Shown: piece after piece, positions 14,285 to 27,192 of the stretch
Numbering within the stretch: position 1 is the stretch's first letter
Layout: the number at the start of each line of letters is the position of its first letter
From: Metaphire vulgaris
Lineage: Eukaryota; Annelida; Clitellata; Crassiclitellata; Megascolecidae
NCBI GenBank assembly: GCA_018105865.1
Contig: CM030834.1
Coordinates: 24,185,900 to 24,249,899, forward strand
DNA: 64,000 bases
Reading direction: 5' to 3'
Position numbers and translations under genes: made by a program
The notes under the pieces: generated by a model
Database searches by the model: none
Told to the model about the DNA's origin: nothing
Seen by the model: only the letters and a program-made list of their open reading frames with translations

Positions 14285-14732
14285 ACATAATTAACGCCCC
14301 AACCTCCTCAACTCACAAGATCGTCATCTCGTCTCGCTCTTTCACGCCTACTGAATCAATCGCCCCTGAAAATCTACAACCGTGCCTTTCCCTCCGCCGT
14401 ACCTGAACTTTGGAACTCTATCCCGGATTCCCTCCGCAGCCTTAGACACTGCCAAGCAATAAATCGGAAATCTCATTTCCTATAAATCCAGCACTACCTC
14501 CTCATGTCTTCAGATCTAAGCTTAAATCCTTTCTTTTTCTAAGATCATTTCCTCTATTAGATGTAACAACCTAGCCTCACTGCCCTCCGGATATATTGAC
14601 CATTGCGTGGCTGATCCATTCACCTTTCCCATAGCGATTTTAAGATAGGCGAAGCGCCTAAGAAGAAGTAGCTACTTTCGTACTACCCCAAAGCGCTATA
14701 TAAATCCACGATAGTTTAACTTACTTACGGAT
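14285..14732 (+). mobile_element. Degenerate non-LTR retrotransposon (CR1/L2-like) ORF2 end plus 3' UTR
   Basis: At 14381-14443 one frame reads RAFPSAVPELWNSIPDSLRS, the signature found at the C-terminus of many CR1/L2/RTE-type reverse transcriptases. A second frame further on reads RSKLKSFLFLRSF. The 3' UTR carries GCGAAGCGCCTAAGAAG and AAAGCGCTATATAAATCC and ends in TTACTTAC. The frame is broken, so it is a dead copy. It identifies the source of the short (ACTT)n-tailed repeats across the window. Confidence 0.7.
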
Positions 14733-15692
14733 AAAGAACATTACTGGATATCCGTAACGAGAGGAACTAGAGATAACTGTTACCATTACATTACTTCCTT
14801 TAGTTTCGCAATCGCAAAGATCGGAATAGATCCAATCTCCTCTCAGCCAGGCGCTCGTTAAGTCTGTCGACATAATATTTCGCCCTTCGGCCACTTTGTG
14901 CCTCCACAGATTTCAGTACACTTACTATTATTAGTGGGCAGTTGCGGAGAAGCCATCGAGACCGACTCCTCATGATTAACCCCCGCCCTTCAACTGTCGA
15001 AGCAGACTCAGCGGGAGGGAGGGTATTTAGGAAGAGAGAGTCTCAGCGATAGTCTCATGGCCCTACCTCCTCCCATCCACCCACCCCCCGGGGGCTGTTT
15101 CCTTTGACGATTGTTCCTCTGGCAGTGCAGTCTTCCACTGCACTTGACGTAGGCCTATTCGCAAGGGACGACTGATCACGTGCTCAGCAGATGGAAGAAG
15201 TGGCGACACCTATCCACGGGACTTGAGTGTCGTCTTTAACGTCAACAAAATCCAGTCCCCGGAGGTAGACGAGAAAACAAAGACGTTGGGCTACGTACGG
15301 ACGCACAAGAAACTACGCTTCCGGCTTGCCCTGCAGGCACTAATGCGTATTGGATTTATCCTAGACTTTACGATAGTGGCGCTATAGAAGTTCAATGACG
15401 ACACATTCTATCTGCCTCTTATACTGCAGTCTAGTTATTAAAATTTTCTGATTATCTTGCCAAATCATGATAAACAGTGAGACTTGCCAGAGACCAATTC
15501 TTTCAAATCTGTCACAATTAAAGTACAGTACTGTAAGCATAATGCCATAAGTAAATCCTTTTGATTCACAGTTGCAAAACCAAAACATTATGGATATAGA
15601 TTTTGTAAATTATATGTGTAAGACCCAATATATTCCAAGCCTAAGTCCGAGAAGGAGATAAAAATAGACTTGGTCAAACATCACCAGGTCAG

Positions 15693-15725
<33 letters not shown>

Positions 15726-16048
15726 GTGTATTTCTAACATCTAACTCTAAGGCAGTAAGTAACCTCCATAAGTACTGTTATACTACAAGCCAAAGGATTC
15801 ACAGTGATGTAATACAAAATAATTATTTCATAGAAACAAGCTTAAAGCCATATTTCAATTCTGCATAAGATTATTCACAACAAAAAGATCCAATAATGAA
15901 AATCTTAAAGTTAGGTCCTGAAAAGACACACACTTACACGTGTCCTATAAACCAGTTGCATCTACTCTCGTCACTTTCTATGCCGAATGGTCAGGAAATT
16001 AAAGAATTGTCTAGAATACGTCATTTGCCATAATACGATGTGTGTGAA
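14733..16048. other. Intergenic, then probable zinc-finger 3' UTR
   Basis: An (AAT)n run lies at 15695-15724. The last few hundred bases before 16049 are A-rich and probably 3' UTR of the minus-strand zinc-finger gene. No other gene seen. Confidence 0.4.
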
Positions 16049-18051
16049 TTAATGCGAATGAACTCTCATGTGCCGTCCTAGGGAGCTGGCCTCGTTGAAC
16101 TGAGCGCAACAGAGATGACAGGCAAAAGGCTGAACGGCGCCGTGAGCCTTCATGTGCTCCTCGAGCGTCGTCTGCGAGCGAAAACACCGCGGACACTCGG
16201 AGCAGGCGAATGGCTTCTCGACGGCGGCCGAGAGATTCTCGCTGTTCGTACTTATGTAGATGAGTTCCGTGATGGTCGGCTTGATTCCGCTCGATTCCTG
16301 CTCGTGCTGCTGGATGTGTCGGCGCAGCGAGCTGTAGACGCTGAACCGGCGCTCGCACAAGTGGCACGCGTGCGGCTTCTCGCCCGTGTGCGTCTTCGAA
16401 TGCGCCTTCAGGTGACTTTTCAGGATGAATTTTTTGTCGCACACGAGGCAGTGGTGAGTCTTCTCGCCCGTGTGCGACTTCAGGTGCGTTTTGAGGTTGC
16501 TGCCGGACGAAAACTGCTTGCCGCACATCTGGCACGGATACGGCTTCTCTCCGGTGTGTGTTCTCATGTGCTTCTTCAGGTTGTTGGCGATCGGAAACGT
16601 CTTGTCGCACTCGTCGCACTTGTACGGTTTCTCTCCGGTGTGGACAGTCGTGTGACGGCGCAGCGACCCAGCCTCTCGGAAATCCTTGTCGCACAGGGTG
16701 CACTTGAAGAGGCGCTCCTCTGAGTGGATCTTCAGGTGGTTCTTCAGGTGGCTGGAAAGTAGGAAGCGCTTTCCGCAGGTTGGACACGCGTGCTGCCGCT
16801 CTCCGGTGTGCGACAGAGAGTGCGCCCTCAGGTTGCTCGACGAGTTGAAGGACTTGCCGCAGATTTCGCATCCGTACGGCCGCTCCGCGTTGTGGGCGCG
16901 CATGTGCTTGCGCAGCTCGCCGAGGTGGGTGAACTCCACTCCGCACCGGGTGCACACGAAACCGGATTTCTCCGCCAGGTGGGTCTGCATGTGGCGCGTC
17001 AGGTAGCTCATCTGTGAAAATGATTTGTGGCACTCCTGGCAGCTGAATGGACATTCACCGGTGTGCTTCCTCAGGTGATTGGTCAGCGCCGTGGAGCTGG
17101 AAAAGTGGGCGTCGCACTGATCGCACGAGTACGGCTTCTTGCCAAGGTGATACTTCAGGTGCGCCATAAGTTTAGTGGGATTGTCAAACTTTTTGTCGCA
17201 CGCATTGCATTCCTCCAGACTCTGTCCGTCATCGTCTATCACCTGGCGCTTTCGCCTTCCTCTCTTCTTTGGCAAATGGTCTTCGACGTCTAATTCCAGT
17301 TTCATGTCTAAAGTCAAAGATGACATCTCAATTTATACCTCAATACAGTCAATAAAACATGAGCATCCATTATCAATGTCCATTCAAACACACAGTAAAG
17401 CCAATTTAAGTGTACAACTAGCCTTCACTTCAAATGTTTTATCCTCTCCACCATTTTGTCATTTTTTATTTGACCCATTAATTGCCCCTAAGAAGGAAAG
17501 GACTATTCACCCATAATCAATTTTTACATAACTGTGTACAATAAATACAACTGCACCCCAAGACTCCATGTACAAACCCCCCAAAATTACACTAAAAGTA
17601 GGTAAACTGTTTTAAGCAAGTCAGCATTCAATTTATAAGCAACTGCAATATCGATTGGTCTTCACTGAGCATCATGGCTACATCCATGAACCTAACTCTG
17701 ACAGACTTTTACAATTTTGGGACACCACAGTGGGCTTACTCCAATTTTAAAGAAAGTCAAAATGCACTGATCTTCACCTTTAGGGTCCAACTCAACCACA
17801 GAAAATGCCTCATTTTCGTCAAATTCTGCATATTCTTCGCTCTCTTCTTCTTCATCACTTGCGTTGTATTTCACAGGGTCTTCGACTCCATCTTCTGATT
17901 TGAAATAGATCCTTTCGGAACCATTTTCGTCCACAGAATTTGAGATGCACAACGGGTCGTGGTGAGGCCGCTTGACTCTAAAGCCTTTTAAAAGACACGC
18001 ATCCTCACTTTGATCAATGTTCCAAACCTCCAATTTCAATTGTGCATCCAT
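16049..18051 (-). CDS. C2H2 zinc-finger protein, 13 fingers
   Basis: Probable nuclear DNA-binding transcription factor of about 510 residues in two coding exons: 18051-17778 (ATG; 91 codons plus one base) and 17307-16049. The phase-1 junction joins GAC cleanly. Exon 1 has an acidic stretch (SDEEEESEEYAEFDENEAF) and no KRAB, BTB or SCAN domain. Exon 2 opens with a basic patch, PKKRGRRKRQ, a likely nuclear signal. Thirteen C2H2 fingers follow; fingers 7-11 are joined by TGEKP-type linkers, and a gap of about 35 residues separates finger 11 from finger 12. The protein ends MRVHSH two residues after the last finger. An AG acceptor lies six bases upstream of the ATG, so the 5' UTR is spliced. I cannot name an orthologue. 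Confidence 0.9.
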
Positions 18052-19335
18052 GAAGATCTGTAGAGAAATACAAGAAGGTATTTATGTAAATTTTAATAAT
18101 ACAAATATATACATTCTTCAGATGCAATCAAGTTCATGCAATTTTTAATTACCACTATCTTGGACCTGGAACAGAAAAGCTATCCTACTAATTTCAGTGT
18201 TAATTCTAAGAGCAGTTAATAGTGAATGAGCATTGAGCAAATCCTGTTGAATGACTATTTTTCGTGATCTGTTCTACAGGCAGGCCCAGTAATTGTTGTC
18301 ATATGTCACTGAGCAAATTATTATGTAAACAATTCAATTTCAAATTAATTCCATGCCACAAAAACAGATTTGTCTTTTTAATTCAGAAAAGACCGTTCCA
18401 TAAAGCTATAAGTAAAGGTGGGAATGCGGTGGGAAGTCGACTCGCATGTTAGCCGAAAATTATATACAATTTCCGTATTTTCGATCGATGCGTCTGTTAA
18501 GAGAGTCAACATACTAACTAAATTTTGAAATCACTAATTACTTACTTACAAACTTACTTACTTACAAAAAGCATTGAAAATCTATGTATATCGTAAAAAC
18601 GATACAAAAACTCGATTTTTGTCTGAGAAATAGAAAATTTCGCTTGAAAATTTAACCGCAAACGAATTTTCTTTCGATTTTAATAAATAATTGAGCAAAT
18701 AAAACGTCTAAAAATTTACGACTAAAACTCGACTGGTGTATAATTTAGTTCAAATTCAACGAAAGACTTGCATAAAAACCTGGAAAAGGTGATATTTAAC
18801 GAAATTTTGTTTCTCCCGAAACAAAGACGTTAGGACCGGAAGTCCACGCTGTAGCGTAAATACGTTATTCATAAACATATAGCGCTATATTTACACTTGC
18901 AAATTAAGCTGTGCAACTTTTATTTGAACAGATATGAACAAATTATGGAAAGCCTATTTCAAGTAGTTGCATTCCATGCTTACATTTTTCAGTAACCAGT
19001 TTGGCCGAATAACAACTGAATAAAAATCTCTGTACCTATGACTCTACAATAAATCACTGCCTTATATATTGTCTGACCATTGCACTTTGTCCATAGCAAT
19101 TTCAAGGAGACTAAGCGCCTAGGATTAGACAGGTACTACGGTGCTAACACAAAAGCGCTATATTAATTCATGATGTGTTGCTTCCTTTACTTATCATAAA
19201 ATGCCACAAAACCATGGTGTTTGTTTGGAGTCTATATTATATATGTTCCACCATAATTTGAGTTGGCTAATGTCACACAAGTGCATCGACATTATAACTA
19301 TGGTACATGTATTTGAGTAAGACCAGTGTTGGGGA
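18052..19335. other. Upstream region of the zinc-finger gene, no other gene
   Basis: AT-rich. It contains a CTTACTTAC stretch near 18540 and a LINE 3' end copy at about 19050-19175 (listed separately). Confidence 0.4.
19050..19175 (+). mobile_element. LINE 3' end fragment
   Basis: GACCATTGCACTTTG, CCATAGCAATTTCAAGGAGA, CTAAGCGCCTAGGAT and AAAGCGCTATATTAATTC match, in order, the 3' UTR at 14590-14720. Only the 3' end is present. Confidence 0.65.
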
Positions 19336-19520
19336 CAGTGGCGGCTCCACCGGGGGGGCCGTGCCCCCTATTGAGTGTCTGGCCCCCCAGTTCCCCCCCC
19401 CCAGTTGGGACCCTATACTTAATGCTACATACATTGAACAACAAATGGTTGGCCCCCATGATTAGAAGTTGCCACCCCAACGGCCCCCCCCCCACTTGCC
19501 AAGTCCTAGAGCCGCCACTG
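19336..19520. mobile_element. hAT-like MITE, CAGTGGCGGCTC family, copy 2
   Basis: 185 bp with ends CAGTGGCGGCTCCA and TAGAGCCGCCACTG. Perfect 8-bp target duplication GTTGGGGA at 19328-19335 and 19521-19528. Length of duplication and CAG start fit the hAT superfamily. No ORF; it must be mobilised in trans. Confidence 0.9.
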
Positions 19521-19599
19521 GTTGGGGATGCTAACAGTTACTGCAAAAAGAATGGCCAGGTCGTTTGCAGGGCTTAACCATTACAAGTTGGTCCTTCGC

Positions 19600-21295
19600 T
19601 CCCAGTGATCTATTTATTCATGGTCATTCGACAAATGTGAAAGGATTCTGTTAATCCCGCCACCCCGTGAAGTAACAGGTCTAACACAATAACAAAAAGA
19701 GACGAAAATCATACAGTCTATTAAATAGCATACTGTCTTAAAAATTTCACTTTCTTTACGAAGCAACAAGCAGCAATAAAATTATATTAATAATTATTTC
19801 CAGTACATGCATTTACAATGATGGTTAAAATGAAAATAACCTCTAAAAATAAATTGATTTACACAATCAATCCATTACAATCCACATCCGACTCTCTATG
19901 AGAAAGCATTCTTTTCATCTTCACAAAACTTTTGAAATTTGTCATTTTACACAAATTTTGCACCGGACATTTGATACATCCCAATAATAAACTTATCTTA
20001 AATTACGGTACAGAATAATGTCAATCAACAAGGAATTTCTAACTGTGGTCAAAACACGACGTAACAAATATCTAATGGAAAACTCAAACACATTCACACA
20101 AAATTCAATGGGCAAGTCACGCAACCAAGCTAAAGCAGATCATTTCTCCATGCCCCAACTGACAAAGCCATTCTGCTCAATAAAATAATAATTGAATAAG
20201 TACTTTGGTAACAATTACTTTAATTCTCAATTATGATTAGTCATCCTGCATCAAGTTACTACAATGAGTTGTGGGGCCAGAAGGCAAAATGAAAACTGTT
20301 TGGTTGCTGATATAGGGGAACTGACTCAGCTATGACATACTGAACAACCAACAAAACTACAATATTAGACAGTATTTGTTGTTCCCAAAGACTGTGCAGT
20401 TCAACTGTACACCAATATTGTCTAAATCAACTGGAAATAAGAATTATCAAAGTGGAGACAAACAGTTGTTGCTCACGTGTAATAGATTCTGCTGAAAACA
20501 TAATTTCAGCTAAAAATTATGCCAACAATGAGCAATAATCAATCAAAGAGAAATCGAAGCAGGTCAAACTGTCTCATAACCCCAAGTTTGCAGAAAAAGT
20601 GGCCGGAAACAGGGAAATCGCAATTTCAATATTAACCCAATAAACCAAAATCGGCATTTCAGTTATGAAAAACTCATCTAATCCAAAAGACATACTGTAC
20701 ACAGAACAAATACAGCAGATGCTTACAATTACATTACAAATAATTCATAAACAGAAAACTGAATTCAGACACATGCATCACGTCAACACAACTCCATTCA
20801 CAAATTTACACAAAATAAATCATAATAAATAAAAACCAACCTAATAAATCACATTTCCATAGGCTTGCCTATGTATTAACAAACACACAAACACACAATA
20901 TTTTTAACAACATGAAGAATTTAACAAAAAACTGATCCATAATATAAAATTTAAGAGCAAATAAAATGATTGTGCACATCACACACAGATTTTACTTCCT
21001 GCAAATCAACAAGTTTCAAATATCTTAACTTTTCTCAGGAAAGCCAGACCAGCAAATGGAGACAGAATTCATATCAACAACTTCAAAGGTAATAAACCGC
21101 CTTTTAATTTTGAAGAATGAAGCGTTTTACAAGCAACAGCCGTGCAAGACCTCTGCAATCATAAAGCATTTGGTATATTCAATTCAATTAAGTAGTAGTT
21201 TCTCTTAGAATCATCTGCGTTATCTGCAAGCGAGGAATTCTTACGACATAAAAGCATCTGCCTATCCGACAAGGTTCTCTCCTCCTCTCTCTCGA
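19600..21295 (-). other. Probable 3' UTR of PCBP
   Basis: About 1.7 kb that is strongly A-rich on the + strand, hence T-rich as RNA, with no repeats and no ORFs, directly downstream of the PCBP stop at 21296. TTTATT near 19610 (AATAAA on the minus strand) is a candidate poly(A) signal. The composition matches the PCBP introns and changes beyond it. Confidence 0.45.
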
Positions 21296-24200
21296 TCACA
21301 TTCGTTTTGCCGATCCTCCGTACCGCAACTGAGTGTCGTGAATAAGAAATAAGGCGGAGTTAACGCTGGCGGGCGTCCCCGTGATCGTGACACGGCGACT
21401 GGTCGCTCCCTCTTCCAGGTTGTCGATCTTTATTAGCGCCTGAGACGACTGCCTACAACGTTTTATTCACGACATAACAATCTAGAAACTCAATACCCTG
21501 CATAAAATTCCACGAATCAAAATCATACGACAGTGCCTGGCAGTAAACAACAAAACCAATGGCAACATTTTAAGCAATCAGATATCTGCTTGTTGGCATC
21601 ATGCCAAAAAGATCCCCAGGTCTGGTAACAATCTCCAATTGCTGTATGATCAAGTGGCAGGCAATGCAGTTGTAGTAAATCAGCCGCTGTTAATCTTAAA
21701 AGGCGCGACAACAGCGTTCCCTATGCCATCGAATACCTGATTCCGTTGATCCGAGAACCAGCCTTGCCAATAACAGAACCAATTCTGTGGTTTGGAATGA
21801 AGAGTTCCTGCGTATGTGTCCTTCCACCAGCGGCATAACCGCCAAGAACGTAAGAGTAGCTGTTGGGTTGGTTGGAATACACCGGAGGCGCCAGTTCTTT
21901 CAACGCTCTCGTCTGTCTCTGACCCTTCAACACACACACGGGTAATAATAGCCGTAAGAACATCTTGTATATCGCATAATACACAAATTCTACAGTTTTC
22001 ACCTGCACAATAATGCTCACGTTGCATGCACTCTTAAGCCGCGTTCACACAGTTGCAACATGGCAACCAATAGAAAGAACGAGCAAGATGACGGCACCAG
22101 AGTTGTTTGATGACATCTGTCATCAACAAAAGGTTTCTGTACAGTTAATCTGCTTAATATCACTGAAAATATCAACTTCATAAGTCTCACATCCATTAAC
22201 AACAATCGTGCTCCATGCCCCACAAATTCAACACTCCAAAGGATGCAAGTGAAATGTCTCTACAATCCCAGGATGCATTTTTACGATCACCGATTCAATT
22301 GGAACTCTACACAGAATAACATTTGTCTGATGGAACATACTGGCTGCTGAGAAAGATAGCTCCTCAGGCCTGGAACGCCATACCCAGTTCGACTGTTGTA
22401 TAAGTCTGACCCATAGAAACTCTTCTGCGGCTGGTATGGAACAGTAGATCCCAGGGCCTTTGTCTGAAATACAACATGGAAAAACCAAAGATCCTTCACA
22501 TCCAGCCGACCTCCGTTGAAAGATAACTAAACGTACAGAATAAAGCAAGCATGCGTCAATCGGAAATATCTGTCTCAACAGGATAGACCCACTAAGTCTC
22601 TGGAATTCTTTGTGACGTACCTCGGCTGCTATGACGCACAGTCTCTGGACGCATTGCATGACTGCGTCCATAGATCCAGAGATTGTTACCATTCTTTCGT
22701 TTGAATGAGGCAGCATGTCATTGGCCACCTGAATTGTTGCACCAGTTGCCTGAAAATGGAAAACACAGCACCTGAGCAGTGCTACTCAATCAATGCAATT
22801 ATTGTATCGTATAATTACACTTTTTGACTATGAACAGAGCCCAGTATTTGGTCACTACCATCATCCACTGAGAAAAACTCAGCACTTCTGAGTCTCTGTT
22901 ACTCATCTCCTCTTATTTTAGACTTTGTTATTTAAAATGGCGGCTCAAAGTACTTCAGCCGTCATCAATCCCACGTCATGTTCAACTCCTGTACTGTCAA
23001 TTCTGCTTAAAATGAATTCAAACTGTCCTTCTATTGAGATACATGACTGCTAGAGGGAAGAATTTTCCGATTTGAGTGCATGCGAACAACGCGTCCTGCT
23101 TTCGGACCTCACGAAGATCTTTGATGTTCGATCCACCTTTGCCAATCAGAGAGCCGCAGTGATTGTTCGGAATGATCAGCTGGATTGTGATTGGGAGCAC
23201 AGACCCATCGGACTGAGAACCGTCCATTTCCTAAAGAACAATAACGTAAAACAGACAGAAACGATGACGACAATTTTGCTCTACCAATGATGATCTCATT
23301 CTTTACTCAAAACTCAGGCAGATTCCTATCTCAGTTATTCTTCCCATGAAACGAAGAGAACCAAATTGCTCAATTCCAGGAATTCCACGAAATGCTACAG
23401 CAAATTTGACGGTATGCGTGTAAGTTTACACCATTACACCAAACGCAGCTACCCTTGCTATTCAAACAATATTATTCAACTGCTGCCCGTGTCAACTCAA
23501 CTCAAAATCATACAATTCAAGCAGAACGCTCACTTGAAGGTGAAACCAACACATACGACTGAACGGCAAGTAAAAATGTTTAGGACAAGATTAAAAACTC
23601 ATAATTCCACGTAACTTATCCAACATTGACTCATCTGGCTGTCCAGCCTGATATTGTGGATTTGACTCAGACCTTGCGAGAATGTGATTTGGTGCACCAT
23701 CAGCTGATGCCTCTATGCTTCCTAAACCGGTGCTATAGAAGCTTACGATTAGATTTGATTAGAAGTAAGTAAACTGTTTCATCGTTGAGCATAACAAAAT
23801 GGTAATCCCACCTGCTCAAACTTGGCACATATCATAGAAAATGCTTTCAAAATTTCTGTTGTCGATCCTGAAATGGTTACAATGCGTTCCGGAGACGAAG
23901 AATCGGAGATGTTCAACCGTGAACGACTCTAGAAAAAGCAGAGTAGAAATATAAGAGGTGCTATACAAATGCTACATTACATTACATTATAACAGCTGCA
24001 TGAAAGAATACACACTCGGTCAGCACAAAATCCGAAGCTTAATTAAATTCCAGAAAACATAATCTTCACTTCCAAAATAAAATTCATGAATAGGATTACC
24101 AACCTCTTCCCTGATTCTTTTCACATTATCACCTTTCTAAAAAAAACAACATATTAGCCAAATCTAGAAACCAATTAACATACTTTTCCACTGCTGCATA

Positions 24201-25441
24201 AAATACACGACTTCCAATCATAAATATCAGATCACAATTATCGGAACTAATATACACTCTAAATTTAAACCACACATACAATTTTAATAGATATTGGCAA
24301 AACAGAGAGCTCTATAAGCCTCTGCTACAACCATCACTAATTATCCACATCATCTATCCCTAAAATTCATTATTTCAGTTGTAACATTATTACCAACTGT
24401 CATGGTTGCTGCCTAAACCTCTTATTATGGACTATCACTGAAGGACTGAACTACGCATACACATACCTATGCATAATTCAACAAAAGCTTTCAAATAATT
24501 AACCCCTTAACCGTGTATTTAATTGTAACTCAATGTAAAATGGACGGCTATATCCAGGATCCCCAGTTAAGGGATTAAAAGATGACAGTTAACTCACTCT
24601 GCCAATGATGCTTCCCACTTCCTGAAAAAGAAAAGCATTAAAATAGAACTCAAAATAAAACATTCTTGTTCTAACCAACCGATGACTCCATCACTGCTTA
24701 TCACATATGCTAGTCAAACATTTTCTAACTAGATAATTATATACTTAACCTTTTTGCTAACGCTAATGCTACAATTCAATGGCATTACTATAATTCCTCA
24801 CAAAACAGCCTAATCAAAACTGCCTCATTTGACAGAACAGAAACCCCGGGCTCTTAAGCATAAGCACATGATGGTGATGCCTGTTCTTAACCCTTCGATG
24901 GTCTGACCTCATAAGGCCGATATTTTGGCTTCATAACATATTGGCTATATGGATTGCCAGGACGAAAAGGTTAAACTCTAAACTGGTTACCTGTTGAACA
25001 CAGAATTAACCTGAAATCAAATCTTAGAACTTAAAACACCGAGCTCAGGTCAACTCAGTAATAAATTAATTATGGCGGCAAAGAAACAGAGAACTTTCAT
25101 TTCATAAAATTTTGTAGCTCATGTTTTAAGTTCTAAGAATAATAATTTTTTGCTGAAAAAGAGAAACTTTCCCAATGACTGAAATCTTTCTCGCTGTGAA
25201 TTACATCTGTCAAAACCAAAAGCACTTTCAAATACAAATTTCGTTACGACGGCTTTTCCTACATAGCCTTCTTAAGCGTCGCTCAGATAAATGTCTCTGA
25301 AAGTACCATCAGTTGATCCTATAGTCTATCAGAACTGGTGCCATAAAAATACACAACTGCAATAATTACAATTGCCATTGTTGTTAAATTATTATTATTA
25401 CTATTTAACAATAACTATATTATATCACTGCTATTCTCATG

Positions 25442-25531
<90 letters not shown>

Positions 25532-25700
25532 TGAACTCTATGGCAAACTTGAAATCAAGGTGTGTGTAATAAGATTTTAAGCAAACCCTGCTGTTAGCAA
25601 TAAATCGTATAGTGATGGTATCGTTTAATCCGCTTTCTTGGTTATCTTCGCAGCTTTCGGGCGACTCCGATCTACCGCTGCTGTAGTTGTCAGTTGCCAT
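21296..25700 (-). CDS. PCBP: Poly(rC)-binding protein, three KH domains (hnRNP E family)
   Basis: Binds C-rich single-stranded RNA or DNA; family members control mRNA stability, translation and splicing in nucleus and cytoplasm. Ten exons, all in phase: 25700-25587, 24621-24598, 24136-24104, 23928-23812, 23230-23108, 22749-22621, 22463-22341, 21924-21737, 21452-21296. These nine give a closed 335-residue frame; any upstream exon would be noncoding. KH1 is built from four exons, with GXXG as EVGSIIGR|KGDNV and then SPERIVTISG. KH2 has CGSLIGKGGSNIKDLRE and NERMVTISG. KH3 has IGSVIGKAGSRINGIR and SRRVTITG, ending RYGGSAKRM. Vertebrate PCBPs are about 350 residues. The first donor (GTTTGC) is weak, and a possible alternative linker exon near 23640-23715 fits no phase cleanly. 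Orthology is strong; which paralogue is unclear. Confidence 0.93.
24503..24574. mobile_element. 72-bp TTAA-flanked MITE, copy 2, in a PCBP intron
   Basis: Same orientation and exact length as copy 1; TTAA at 24499-24502 and 24575-24578. It ends about 24 bases beyond the 3' edge of the 24-nt exon, inside the following intron on the coding strand, close to its donor. Confidence 0.8.
25444..25528. repeat. (AT)n(AC)n compound microsatellite in PCBP intron 1
   Basis: About 50 bp of AT repeats followed by about 34 bp of AC repeats, just inside the first PCBP intron. Confidence 0.95.
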
Positions 25701-26767
<1,067 letters not shown>

Positions 26768-26774
26768 TTGAAGT

Positions 26775-26866
26775 TCTAATTGTAATAATAATAATTAAGC
26801 AGCTACTGTTGTGCTGTCCAAGGGCGCCATATAAATCCACGAGATTTTACTTACTTACTTACTCAA
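26775..26866 (+). mobile_element. LINE 3' end fragment
   Basis: AAGCAGCTACTG, then GCGCCATATAAATCCACGAG and ATTTTACTTACTTACTTACT match the tail of the element at 14285-14732. Confidence 0.7.
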
Positions 26867-27119
26867 AGGACTTGGTCAAAGTCGCTGCCATTTCATTTGT
26901 TCAAACGCTTTGACAATTGACACCAGTGTTTATTCTAGACACCTTGACATTGGGGGCGGTGAAATGTAAATTTGGGGGACAAGGTCTGAGTCTCCACACA
27001 TGGGGAGAGGGAATTTCCATCCCCCAGCCAACAAATAAAAAATTATGGGAAGAATTTTAAAACTTTGAGGGATTCCCCAGAGGCCTAGAATAAACACTGT
27101 TTGACACAGCCTTCATACA

Positions 27120-27123
27120 TTCA

Positions 27124-27192
<69 letters not shown>

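Noticed and set aside
16011..17054. 347-codon ORF overlapping the zinc-finger gene
   Set aside because: Shadow frame of the C2H2 array; its regular Arg/His content mirrors the finger linkers.
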